Assembly: GCA_039679375.1 (NCBI GenBank)
Contig: JBDKVA010000195.1
Span: 1-50,379 of the forward strand
Reading direction: 5' to 3'
Source of the DNA: JBDKVA01 sp039679375
GTDB taxonomy: Bacteria > Bacillota > Clostridia > Acetivibrionales > DTU013
DNA length: 50,379 nt
Part shown: positions 41,438 to 49,280 of the stretch, one piece after another
Position numbering within the stretch: position 1 is the stretch's first letter
Layout: each line of letters begins with the position of its first letter
The notes under the pieces: generated by a model
What the model saw: the letters and a program-made list of their open reading frames with translations, nothing else
The model's database searches: none
What the model was told of the DNA's origin: nothing
Position numbers and translations under genes: made by a program

Positions 41438-41779
41438 TTATTCCACTTCGATGCTCTCGATATAAAATTCATTTCCTACGCCGGTGGGGAACCCTGATCC
41501 TCCGCAATGCGGACAGTCGAACCCCTTGGCCGGCTTATCGTAAATAAAGCCACAGGCTTTGCAGCTAAACTGCGCAGGTATCCTTTTGAAAACAAGCTTT
41601 GCACTATCTGCCGGGGTACCTTTACTGATCAGGTCGAAATACATCTGGACTGATTCGTCAAGAATGGATGAGAGGTCGCCGATCACAAGCCTTATTTCGG
41701 TGATCTTGTCCGAACCGGCCTTGGACGCCTCTTCAACAGCCGTCTGTATGATGCTTTGGGTCACCGCATATTCATGCAA
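41438..41779 (-). CDS. hypA: Hydrogenase nickel-insertion protein HypA
   Basis: This 113-aa protein begins MHEY, with the nickel-binding His2. Its structural zinc site is formed by two CxxC pairs (CKACG and CPHCG). It hands nickel to the large subunit together with HypB. It lies between echF and hypB with gaps of about 140 bp on each side that hold no gene. Confidence 0.95.
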   Translation of the reverse strand: MHEYAVTQSIIQTAVEEASKAGSDKITEIRLVIGDLSSILDESVQMYFDLISKGTPADSAKLVFKRIPAQFSCKACGFIYDKPAKGFDCPHCGGSGFPTGVGNEFYIESIEVE

Positions 41780-41920
41780 TACAATTCATCCGCCTTGCTT
41801 AAGATTGTTCCTTCAGTTGATCTTACTTTTCCTTCAAATGATTTTACTTTGAAACGTATACTTAAAGCTTATTATATACCAATGCCCCTTCAAATGTCTC
41901 AACCGGTACGAAGGGCTGCA

Positions 41921-42295
41921 TTACTGATTCTGTGCCATCTTCTCTTCCTCTTCGGACTGCTGTGTGCAAATCAAATTCTGTTTTGCATATGCAGGCGACA
42001 GATGCTGCGGCTTCAAATAAATTGATTTTTTAGGGCAGGCATCGGCGCAGGCGCCACAGATCACACACTTAAACGGATCCATTTCCCAGGTTTTTTCGTT
42101 TTTATTTACCTTGATTGCATCCGATGGGCATTTCCTTGAGCATAGTCCGCAGAAAATGCACGAATCTATATTGATCCCGATACAACCGCGTGTATCATTG
42201 AAGGAATCTCTCCTATATACAGGATACATCCTCGTCGCGGGTTTGGAAACTAAATTTTTCATTACATTGCCAAGCATTTCAAACATATTGGTCAC
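41921..42295 (-). CDS. echF: Ech hydrogenase ferredoxin-like subunit EchF
   Basis: This 124-aa polyferredoxin carries two 4Fe-4S motifs (CIFCGLCSRKCP and CVICGACADACP), like NuoI. It relays electrons between soluble ferredoxin and EchC on the cytoplasmic side. The C-terminal QQSEEEEKMAQNQ tail is acidic. It follows echE by 139 bp, where a dispersed repeat lies. Confidence 0.9.
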   Translation of the reverse strand: MTNMFEMLGNVMKNLVSKPATRMYPVYRRDSFNDTRGCIGINIDSCIFCGLCSRKCPSDAIKVNKNEKTWEMDPFKCVICGACADACPKKSIYLKPQHLSPAYAKQNLICTQQSEEEEKMAQNQ

Positions 42296-42331
42296 AATCC
42301 TTTCAAGTACTCAAGTCATATATTTATACAA

Positions 42332-42394
42332 GCAGCTGTCATTTAAACATGAGGAGGATCCTTTCAAGATCCTTCGCTGCAGCTCAGGATGACA
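42332..42394. repeat. Dispersed hairpin repeat between echE and echF
   Basis: TGTCAT, AGGATCC, AAGATCCTTCGCTGCAGC and CAGGATGACA form nested inverted repeats. They match the pattern of the widespread bacterial repeat TGTCATCCTGAGC...AGGATCT. It lies inside the operon, so it is transcribed and could modulate RNA stability between the two subunits. Confidence 0.65.
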
Positions 42395-42434
42395 TTGCTC
42401 AAAATAGAATTTTCCGGCTTCAGTCTATTGCTGC

Positions 42435-43511
42435 TTACCTCTCCGTGCAGCTTATGCACGGGTCGATCGTCAGGATCAATATCGGCACGTCAGCCAGCTG
42501 ACACCCCGGAAGTATCTGCAGCAGGGCAGAGATATTCGCAAAAGTGGGCGTCCTTACCCGCATCCTGTCCAGATTTTTTGTACCGTTTGCCCTGATATAA
42601 TACAATGCTTCGCCCCTTGGCTGTTCAACCCTGGAGATGACCTCTCCCTTCGGATTGCCTTTTACAGGGACGCTTATCTCACCTTCGGGGATCCGTCCGA
42701 CCGCTTGCCTTATCAGGTCGATGGACAGGTAAACTTCCTTCAGCCTTAAAACAGTTCTGGCATAAGCATCTCCGTCTGTAGCCGTAAGTGGTTCGAAATC
42801 GAGCTTTCCATAGGAGGCATATCCTGTTGTTCTCAAATCCTGGCTTAAGCCGCTTGCACGTGCCATAGGCCCGACCGTACCAAGTTTGTATGCCTTTTCC
42901 TTTGTCAGCACACCTACGCCGCACAGCCTGTGCCTTACCGTGTAATCGTTCAGGAATACCGGTTCCAGCCTCTTCAGGTCTTCCTCCACATCCTTTAAAA
43001 CATTCACGATATGGCTTAGCATTTCAGGGGAGATATCCCTTCTTGTGCCTCCAATTGCATTGGCAGAAATAATGACTCTGCTGCCGGCGGTTTCTTCCAT
43101 AATGTCCATGACCTTTTCGCGGTTTCTCCACATCTGCATGAACAGGCTTTCAAAACCAAACGCATCGGCGCATAGCCCGAGCCACAACAAATGGCTGTGC
43201 ATCCTGTGCAGCTCCGCCCAGATCACCCGAAGAAACTTTGCTCTGTCGGGGATATTTATGTTCATCAGCTGTTCAATCCCCTGGCAATAGGCCAGAGCAT
43301 GCATAAAGCTGCATATTCCGCAGATTCTCTCAACGATGAATACATTCTGTGTGAAATCCTTCACTTCAGTCAGCTTTTCGAGGCCCCTGTGGACATAACC
43401 GATGGCCGGTATTGCTTCCACCACCTTTTCATCCTGCATGACCAGTTTAAGGTGCAATGGCTCCGGAAGTACCGGGTGCTGCGGCCCGAAAGGTATCACT
43501 GTTTTCGGCAT
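42435..43511 (-). CDS. echE: Ech hydrogenase catalytic large subunit EchE
   Basis: This 358-aa Ni-Fe catalytic subunit (NuoD-like) has the N-terminal CGIC pair in ERICGICSFMH and the C-terminal DPCISCTER, which together coordinate Ni and Fe. The protein ends exactly at the Arg of DPCxxCxxR, where maturation proteases would otherwise cut. It therefore needs no C-terminal processing, consistent with the absence of a HycI-type gene. I chose the start MPKTVIPFG at 43511; the open frame upstream is echD read in another frame. Confidence 0.95.
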   Translation of the reverse strand: MPKTVIPFGPQHPVLPEPLHLKLVMQDEKVVEAIPAIGYVHRGLEKLTEVKDFTQNVFIVERICGICSFMHALAYCQGIEQLMNINIPDRAKFLRVIWAELHRMHSHLLWLGLCADAFGFESLFMQMWRNREKVMDIMEETAGSRVIISANAIGGTRRDISPEMLSHIVNVLKDVEEDLKRLEPVFLNDYTVRHRLCGVGVLTKEKAYKLGTVGPMARASGLSQDLRTTGYASYGKLDFEPLTATDGDAYARTVLRLKEVYLSIDLIRQAVGRIPEGEISVPVKGNPKGEVISRVEQPRGEALYYIRANGTKNLDRMRVRTPTFANISALLQILPGCQLADVPILILTIDPCISCTER

Positions 43512-43515
43512 CGGA

Positions 43516-43887
43516 TCATCCCTCCTTCCTGACGATGGTGATTTGCTGCCTGGCCATCGGGTTTTCCGGTGCGCCGTCTGAAAGCAGCAAATGACCTTCA
43601 TAGTCAATGACAATATTGGTCACCTTGAGGCCAAACAATTCCTTCATCTCATTTTCAACAAGCGCTGCGCAGAAGTATATTTTAGAGATGCTTGGAACCT
43701 CCTCTTCTCTGTTCAGGGTCACGCGGAAGGTTATGATTTCCAGATCCCTGTCAAAGTGATACAATACGTCAAAGGAACCATTCCCGTTATCAACGCAGGT
43801 CGCCGTAACGAACCGGTATCCGTTGTACATCATATCCTGTGTCGTACCCATAAGCTGTTCTCTTGTAATTTCATAAACATTTTCCAT
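43516..43887 (-). CDS. echD: Ech hydrogenase subunit EchD
   Basis: This roughly 123-aa protein resembles NuoC/30-kDa subunits (ISKIYFCAALVENEMKELFGLKV, HLLLSDGAPENPM). It helps assemble the peripheral arm. I chose the ATG at 43887 because GGAGAG lies upstream. It overlaps the end of echC by 17 bp. Confidence 0.88.
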   Translation of the reverse strand: MENVYEITREQLMGTTQDMMYNGYRFVTATCVDNGNGSFDVLYHFDRDLEIITFRVTLNREEEVPSISKIYFCAALVENEMKELFGLKVTNIVIDYEGHLLLSDGAPENPMARQQITIVRKEG

Positions 43888-44353
43888 AAACACTCTCCAT
43901 ACGGGCTTTCTTGTTTATATTACGGTTATTTTTCTTCTCCTCAAGCTTTCCGGCTGCAAGCAATATCCCCTCCATGATCGCTTCGGGTCTCGGGCAACAG
44001 CCCGGGACATAAACGTCAACAGGGATCACCTTATCAATGCCGCCGATCACATTGTAGCATTCCTTGAATATCCCTCCCGTACAGGCACAGGCGCCGACTG
44101 CGACAACTGCTTTCGGGTCTGGAATGAGATTGTATATGTTTTTTAATACTCTTACGTTCCTGTTGTTGACAGACCCGGTGACGACCAGGACATCTGCGTG
44201 TTTCGGATTTCCGACATTTACTACGCCAAAGCGTTCCGCATCGTATACCGGCGTCAGGCAGGCAATGGTCTCTATATCGCACCCGTTGCAGCTGTTACAG
44301 TCATAATGCACGACCCACGGAGATTTTTTTATCGATTTCCCTAAAAAGCCCAT
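43871..44353 (-). CDS. echC: Ech hydrogenase small subunit EchC
   Basis: This 160-aa NuoB-like subunit binds one 4Fe-4S cluster next to the Ni-Fe site. The cluster cysteines are in CNSCNGCD, GACACTGG and PGCCPRPE. The order echB-echC-echD is as in known Ech operons. An intercistronic hairpin separates it from echB. Confidence 0.93.
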   Translation of the reverse strand: MGFLGKSIKKSPWVVHYDCNSCNGCDIETIACLTPVYDAERFGVVNVGNPKHADVLVVTGSVNNRNVRVLKNIYNLIPDPKAVVAVGACACTGGIFKECYNVIGGIDKVIPVDVYVPGCCPRPEAIMEGILLAAGKLEEKKNNRNINKKARMESVYGKCL

Positions 44354-44377
44354 ATCATTTTCCTCTTTCCTGCGGCG

Positions 44378-44401
44378 TTTTGCTATGCATACATAGCAAA
44401 A
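44378..44401. repeat. Intercistronic hairpin between echB and echC
   Basis: TTTTGCTATG and CATAGCAAAA form a perfect 10-bp stem with a 4-nt loop in the 55-bp gap. Its position inside the operon suggests an mRNA processing or stability element rather than a terminator. Confidence 0.6.
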
Positions 44402-44408
44402 GCCATAC

Positions 44409-45263
44409 CTAAGATTTCATATATAACCAGATAATATTTGTCATTGCCGCACCGATCCCTACCAGCCATGTATATTTCAGCATCCATTTCCAGGTCAGCC
44501 TGGCACTGATATTGTCGATGACGATCTCGATAAAGAAGCAGACGACCGCAATGATGATGCCTACCCATATAGGCTTTGCAAAAAACAGCGCAATCATGCC
44601 CAAAAACAGAACGAGTTCGTACCAGTGCGTCATCTCCACAAATGCCAGCTGTAAGCCCGAATACTCGGTTGTCAGCCCCTTTACCAGCTCCTGATGGCCA
44701 TGGTGCGAGGTGGAGAAATCAAAAGGTGATTTTCTCAGCTTTATTGCCAGAACAAACAGGAATGCCGCCAAAACAAGCGGAAGGTCGGATATCAGCGGTC
44801 TTGTATGGCCGAATATGCTTCCGACCATAAAACTGCCCGTTATCAGGTAGATTCCCACCACCATCAAAAGTAAAACAGGTTCGTAGGCCATCATCTGGAT
44901 GATTTCTCTCTGTGCCCCGATTTTGCTGTAAGGTGAGCGTATGCTCATTGCCCCCATGATCAGAAAGATATTTGAAAAAGCAAGCACAAATATCAGCATA
45001 AGCAGATCCTGGCCCAGCACCAGCATGACCAGCGCTGCTATGGCAAAAAACAGGTTCCCCAGTACGTATGCCATCTGTGTCTGGTTGACGGAAATCCTTT
45101 CCTTGCCTATCAGCTTGAATAGATCATAAAAGGGCTGTATGATCGGCGGGCCATATCTGTTTTGCAGCCTTGCCGTGATCTTCCTGTCTATTCCGGCCAG
45201 AAGCCCTCCAACAACCGGAGCGGCAAATATTGTCGTTAAAATTATCAGTATTTCCTTCACCAT
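44409..45263 (-). CDS. echB: Ech hydrogenase membrane subunit EchB
   Basis: This 284-aa NuoH-like membrane protein has about eight hydrophobic helices. It shows the NuoH-type segment GIDRKITARLQNRYGPP at the N-terminus and PFDFSTSHHGHQELVKGLTTEYSG in the middle. It anchors the peripheral arm and couples electron transfer to ion pumping. It directly abuts echA (one base apart). Confidence 0.95.
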   Translation of the reverse strand: MVKEILIILTTIFAAPVVGGLLAGIDRKITARLQNRYGPPIIQPFYDLFKLIGKERISVNQTQMAYVLGNLFFAIAALVMLVLGQDLLMLIFVLAFSNIFLIMGAMSIRSPYSKIGAQREIIQMMAYEPVLLLMVVGIYLITGSFMVGSIFGHTRPLISDLPLVLAAFLFVLAIKLRKSPFDFSTSHHGHQELVKGLTTEYSGLQLAFVEMTHWYELVLFLGMIALFFAKPIWVGIIIAVVCFFIEIVIDNISARLTWKWMLKYTWLVGIGAAMTNIIWLYMKS

Positions 45264-47228
45264 TTATATCACCACTCCAAACATCACAAGAATAATAGCA
45301 ACTGCAACCATATTCATCACATGCGTCATATTTTTCTCCTGCAGTACGTTCGAAAAATAGTAGTTGTGAACGACAGCATGCTCGATCCTGTCTTTCGGCC
45401 CTATGAATTCGATCCCTCTGATGTCGTCATTTGCCAGCTCACCGCCGACATAGGGAGGCTTGATGTTTTCAGGCCTGGTCCTCAGAGCGAAAATCGCAAC
45501 AAGAAACGTAAGCGCCAAAAGTATGATGAAAAACGGCATCGTAGCAAAACTACCTGTCAGCGTTCCGTTACCCTCCGTTGCAAGTATGCTTCCAAGTTTT
45601 CCGGCCATCGAATCTTTCCCGGGAAAATTCCATAAGCTTAGCTGGTAAAGCACAAAGGTGTTATAGATCTTTGTTATGCTGACGCTGACTGTAAGCATGA
45701 GCGCCAGGAGCGCTGCAAGAACGCTTCTCATTGAAAAGTCCATCTTTTCAAGCTTTAATTTGCTCTTGTAGGACATCGTCAGTATGATGCCGATCCATTT
45801 TGCCCAGAATACGATCGTGAAAGCGCTGCCCAGTATGATCAGCACAAGCACGGCGGGGATCCTGACGGCTGCTTCGATCGCCAGCCATTTTGTCAGCAAG
45901 ACGCCAAAGGGCGGCAGCAGCATCGAAATCATTCCAAGTGTTGTAATCACCGTAGTGAACGGCATTTTTTTCATAAGCCCCTGCATATCCTCTATATCCC
46001 TGCTGCCGATCTGCTGCTCGATTGTGCCGATGCACAGGAAAAGCAAGCTCTTTGACAGGGCATGGAATATGATGAGCAGCATACCTGCTCCGATCGCCAC
46101 ATGCGTACCGATACCTGCGCAGCATATGATCAGCCCCAGATTGGCTATGGTCGAATAAGCAAGGACCCTCTTTCCGTTTTTCTGTCCAACTGCAAGTGCC
46201 GAGCCGGCAAGGAATGAAAAACCGCCAACTGCCGCTATGACATTGCCTAGCAATGTGCCTCCGAGTAATGGTGATAACCTGACCAGCAGGTATACGCCGG
46301 CCTTCACCATCGTACTCGAGTGAAGCAGTGCGGAAACGGGCGTGGGAGCGACCATTGCGCCAAGGAGCCAGCTCTGGAAGGGAAATTGCGCAGCCTTTGT
46401 AAAGCCGGCAATGCTGAACAGGACGACTGCCAGCGGTATCAGACCGGTGAGGCCGGATACGGACGAACGTTCCACTAGTTCACTTATTGATAGGGTGCCA
46501 AGCTGGCGCTGTACGGCAATGATGGCAAACAGGAACGCAAGTCCCCCGAGCAGGTTGATCCATAGAGCGCGCGAGGCGTTTTTTATGGAAATTTCATTGC
46601 GGTCGTGGGATATGAGCAGGAAGGAGCACAATGTAGTGACTTCCCAGAAAAAGTACATCCACATCAAATCATCCGCCATGACCAATCCGTTCATAGCGCC
46701 GAGGAATACCAGAATTATGGCAAAAAATCCGGGCAGCCTGGTCTTTTTCAGCTGCTGGTGATCCTCATGCTTCTTCATGTATCCTGTGGCAAAAAATGCG
46801 ATCATCGGTCCAATAATGGAAACCAGCAGCACCATAATTGCTGAAAGATAATCGACCTTAAAAACCGTTATGGGCTCACTAAACTTGCCGAATGCTTCAA
46901 AAATCATCAGTACAATCAGTTGAACCGCCGCAAGTGATACAATAAGCAAGTGCCTGAGTCTGACGCCTGTATAGATCACATAGCCCAGGATCGCTATATC
47001 CAGGATGCGCAGGATCCATGCGGGGTCAAACAATAAACCCTCCGCTCCCCATGTGAAGAAGCCTGTTCCTGATACCGCCATGCGTATAACCTCAAAGGAT
47101 GCTCCAAACATGATCACTGCAAAAAGAGCGATAAGAACCTTGCGAACGTTATTATTTTTTATAAGCAGACTTATACCTGCACATATAATCGGTACCGTGG
47201 TCAGAATAAAAACCAGTTTCCCGTCCAT
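45264..47228 (-). CDS. echA: Ech hydrogenase antiporter-like subunit EchA
   Basis: This 654-aa NuoL/MrpA-like proton- or sodium-pumping subunit has many transmembrane helices. Conserved charged residues lie within them (FWEVTTLCSFLLI, AGFTKAAQFPFQSWLLGAM, HSSTMVKAGVYLL). I chose the ATG at 47228 with GGAGGA just upstream; an open frame to 47330 runs through the leader terminator and is not real. It is the first gene of the 11-kb ech-hyp operon. Confidence 0.95.
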   Translation of the reverse strand: MDGKLVFILTTVPIICAGISLLIKNNNVRKVLIALFAVIMFGASFEVIRMAVSGTGFFTWGAEGLLFDPAWILRILDIAILGYVIYTGVRLRHLLIVSLAAVQLIVLMIFEAFGKFSEPITVFKVDYLSAIMVLLVSIIGPMIAFFATGYMKKHEDHQQLKKTRLPGFFAIILVFLGAMNGLVMADDLMWMYFFWEVTTLCSFLLISHDRNEISIKNASRALWINLLGGLAFLFAIIAVQRQLGTLSISELVERSSVSGLTGLIPLAVVLFSIAGFTKAAQFPFQSWLLGAMVAPTPVSALLHSSTMVKAGVYLLVRLSPLLGGTLLGNVIAAVGGFSFLAGSALAVGQKNGKRVLAYSTIANLGLIICCAGIGTHVAIGAGMLLIIFHALSKSLLFLCIGTIEQQIGSRDIEDMQGLMKKMPFTTVITTLGMISMLLPPFGVLLTKWLAIEAAVRIPAVLVLIILGSAFTIVFWAKWIGIILTMSYKSKLKLEKMDFSMRSVLAALLALMLTVSVSITKIYNTFVLYQLSLWNFPGKDSMAGKLGSILATEGNGTLTGSFATMPFFIILLALTFLVAIFALRTRPENIKPPYVGGELANDDIRGIEFIGPKDRIEHAVVHNYYFSNVLQEKNMTHVMNMVAVAIILVMFGVVI

Positions 47229-47251
47229 ATACATTCCTCCTGACAATCCAT

Positions 47252-47274
47252 AAAAAAAGCCTTCATCAAAGGCT
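47252..47274 (-). terminator. Intrinsic terminator in the ech leader (attenuator candidate)
   Basis: On the minus strand AGCCTT-TGATG-AAGGCT is followed by a seven-T run, placed about 20 nt before the echA ribosome site and after the promoter. A terminator between promoter and first gene implies conditional read-through. The 55-nt leader before it holds no riboswitch I can recognise. Confidence 0.6.
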
Positions 47275-47335
47275 GATTCACTAAAAACACTACTTTGCTT
47301 TCCGGTCAGGTTTTTTGCCCCTGCCGCCATAGTAC

Positions 47336-47365
47336 ATTATAATTATTACCAGGTAACAAAGTCAA
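47336..47365 (-). promoter_or_regulatory. Promoter and operator-like palindrome of the ech-hyp operon
   Basis: On the minus strand TTGACT (47365-47360), an 18-bp spacer and TATAAT (47341-47336) form a strong promoter about 100 nt before echA. The spacer is nearly filled by a 17-bp near-palindrome (TTGTTACCTGGTAATAA, one mismatch), a likely repressor site. Confidence 0.65.
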
Positions 47366-47498
47366 ATCGCGAATGGACGATTTAAGGTGTTTTTATCATA
47401 TGTTTATTCGTTTTATTCTTGCTTTCTCGTACTATTATATATTATACTACATTATACACATCCTTTAATACAGGCATTATGTGATTTATATATGCATA

Positions 47499-47597
47499 TT
47501 GTATACAATAGGTATCATACTGTCCCAGCCCTTAAACTGCATATTGTATACAGAATGATTTTGCAGAATTTGTATACTCTATGAACTTTGTATACAA
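47499..47597. promoter_or_regulatory. Cluster of four TTGTATAC sites between ech and fur
   Basis: TTGTATACAA occurs at 47499-47508 and 47588-47597, TTGTATACAG at 47544-47553 and TTGTATAC at 47570-47577, all in 99 bp. The first two share a TGCATA prefix. The perfect palindrome suggests a dimeric regulator binding repeated sites. It does not look like a Fur or PerR box. Confidence 0.6.
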
Positions 47598-47660
47598 TCC
47601 ATTACTTTTTTGACCCGACACACACATCGGCATACACAACGTGTTAATTCATGCGACTGT

Positions 47661-47689
47661 TTGATTAACTGCTCATTTGCTGGTACAAT
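47661..47689 (+). promoter_or_regulatory. Promoter of the Fur-family gene
   Basis: TTGATT (47661-47666), 17 bp and TACAAT (47684-47689) place the start of transcription about 30 nt before the ATG at 47724. Confidence 0.55.
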
Positions 47690-47723
47690 AGAAATAAACA
47701 ATGGAGTCGAAAGGTTGACGTTT

Positions 47724-48185
47724 ATGGAAAACTGTGACGAATTCAGAGGCGTTTTGAAGCGGGAAGGCTTGAAATATACAAAACACAGAGCATCGATCAT
47801 GAAGGTCATTTCTGAAAGCAGCCAGCCTTTGGGAGCGGAACAGGTTTTCATCGAACTTCAGGAAAAACGGGTCAATGTGAATTTGTCCACTGTTTACAGG
47901 ACTCTGGAATCACTTGCTTCAAAAGGCTTAATTGTGAAAACGAGCATTGGCTCGGACACAAAGGCCCTGTTTGAGCTGAACAGGATGGAACACAAACACC
48001 ATCTGATCTGTATGGGCTGTAAGAAAATGCTGTCTGTGGATGGCTGTCCATTTGAGGAATACGAAAAGCTGCTTCAGGATAAGATGGGGTTCAATGTTAC
48101 GGGACACAAGCTTGAGATATACGGGTATTGCCAAAAATGCAGACAAAATGGGAAAATGGATGGTAAAAACGATTCATCCATATAA
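47724..48185 (+). CDS. Fur-family metal-dependent regulator
   Basis: This 153-aa regulator has an N-terminal winged helix (GLKYTKHRASIMKVISESSQPL to LSTVYRTLESLASKGLI). Its C-terminal dimer domain has His90/His92/His93 and two zinc-binding CxxC pairs (Cys96/Cys99 and Cys136/Cys139). The two structural pairs are shared by Fur, Zur and PerR. The His-rich HKHHLIC segment fits a metal-sensing site. It cannot be told which metal is sensed, although Zur or Fur fit better than PerR from general pattern. The ATG at 47724 has GAAAGG upstream; the longer frame to 47610 crosses the promoter. It is divergent from ech. Confidence 0.88.
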   Translation: MENCDEFRGVLKREGLKYTKHRASIMKVISESSQPLGAEQVFIELQEKRVNVNLSTVYRTLESLASKGLIVKTSIGSDTKALFELNRMEHKHHLICMGCKKMLSVDGCPFEEYEKLLQDKMGFNVTGHKLEIYGYCQKCRQNGKMDGKNDSSI

Positions 48186-48204
48186 ATTGAAATAAGTTTA
48201 TTCT

Positions 48205-48238
48205 CTCCATCATGTCTCTAAAGCCAGACATGATGGAG
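48205..48238. terminator. Bidirectional terminator after the Fur-family gene
   Basis: CTCCATCATGTCT (48205-48217) pairs perfectly with AGACATGATGGAG (48226-48238), followed by ATTTTATATA. It lies between convergent genes and probably serves both. Confidence 0.65.
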
Positions 48239-48315
48239 ATTTTATATAGATAACAACTGCAAATGAGTCCCTATTTAGCCTCTGCCCGAACAGAACGTGA
48301 TTTTGCTTATACTTA

Positions 48316-49035
48316 TCATACCTTGCAACCGTTTTTGGAGTAGAGGTAGCTGTAAAGTGTGCCATGCCTGAGCTCATCGGTGATGATTTCCACTAGCATG
48401 TTGATGTGGATCCTGTTTTGCATGGCGAAGAGGATCTTTCTGTACCGTACGACTGCGCTTTCTTCTCCCAGCAGGGCTTTCCTTATGCCTTCACAGTAGG
48501 AAGCGGGCTTTACAAACGGGGTTTCCTTCGGCGAGGGCGGCAGTTGGCCTGTCATCTGGCAATAAATGATCCGGAACAATTCAAAATGGTGTATTTCATT
48601 ATCACGGATGCCCCGGATGATCTCCTTGTCTTCTTCTGATGGCGCCGTGCTGATAAGATATTCATAAAACAATCTGTCTTCCCGTTCTCCTGCAAGGGCG
48701 CCTGTTATCAGCTGCAGCGCTTCCGGCAGGTTGGCCGGGTAGATGTATTGCTGTATGTCGGCCATGTTCGGCACGCATTGCACCGGCATGACCTTGGGCT
48801 GTATATTCTGGGGTTGCATGTTCTGCGTCGGCATAACCTGCGGTTGCATTTTCTGGGGCTGCATATTCTGCGCCGGCATAGCCTGCGGTTGCATGTTCTG
48901 GGGTTGCATGTTCTGCGTCGGTATAACCTGTGTCGGCATAACCTTGGGCTGCATATTCTGCGCCGGCAAAACCTGCCCTTGCGGAGTATATGGCTGCATT
49001 GTTGGAGCTGCCCGATAAGGATCGTAGTATGTCAT
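48316..49035 (-). CDS. Ferritin-like protein with QNMQP-repeat N-terminus
   Basis: This 239-aa protein has residues 25-86 built of repeating Met-Gln-Pro units (QNMQP, VMPTQ). Then comes a four-helix ferritin-like domain with Glu117/119, the Glu147-xx-His150 motif, Glu191/192 and Glu221-xx-His224, the ligand set of a di-iron centre. Rubrerythrin- and spore-associated ferritin-like proteins share this layout. The Met/Gln/Pro-rich repeats resemble coat-protein tails. It is convergent with the Fur-family gene, so iron or oxidative stress control is plausible. The ATG has AAGGAGG upstream. Exact function unknown. Confidence 0.78.
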   Translation of the reverse strand: MTYYDPYRAAPTMQPYTPQGQVLPAQNMQPKVMPTQVIPTQNMQPQNMQPQAMPAQNMQPQKMQPQVMPTQNMQPQNIQPKVMPVQCVPNMADIQQYIYPANLPEALQLITGALAGEREDRLFYEYLISTAPSEEDKEIIRGIRDNEIHHFELFRIIYCQMTGQLPPSPKETPFVKPASYCEGIRKALLGEESAVVRYRKILFAMQNRIHINMLVEIITDELRHGTLYSYLYSKNGCKV

Positions 49036-49154
49036 TCTGAAAACCTCCTTGAAAGCTTCAAATATAGGGAGTCTATATAGCTATGCTCCCATCCATATCT
49101 TATGCACAGCATGCATATAGGGTTCATATGCTGGGACAAATTGCATCATATTAT

Positions 49155-49177
49155 CACAATTGTGTTATTAACACTAA
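49155..49177. promoter_or_regulatory. Operator-like palindromes upstream of rhamnulokinase
   Basis: CACAATTGTG (49155-49164) is a perfect palindrome, and TTGTGTTA-T-TAACACTAA (49160-49177) is a near-perfect one overlapping it. They lie about 105 bp upstream of rhaB and 120 bp upstream of the leftward ferritin-like gene. The regulator is unknown. Confidence 0.35.
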
Positions 49178-49280
49178 TAAAAAAATAACATATACCAATG
49201 AATTATTGCATGTGTTTTAATAAAATTGTAATATAGATACAATAAACAACTCTTCATATTATATGAAACGGGGTGTTCCT

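Noticed and set aside
47275..47330. Known riboswitch in the ech leader
   Set aside because: A GCAAAG-containing stretch recalls c-di-GMP-I aptamers, but the conserved core and GNRA loop arrangement are not present.
47330..47724. Fur or PerR box controlling the Fur-family gene itself
   Set aside because: No 7-1-7 TGATAAT-type palindrome was found; the TTGTATAC sites have a different sequence.
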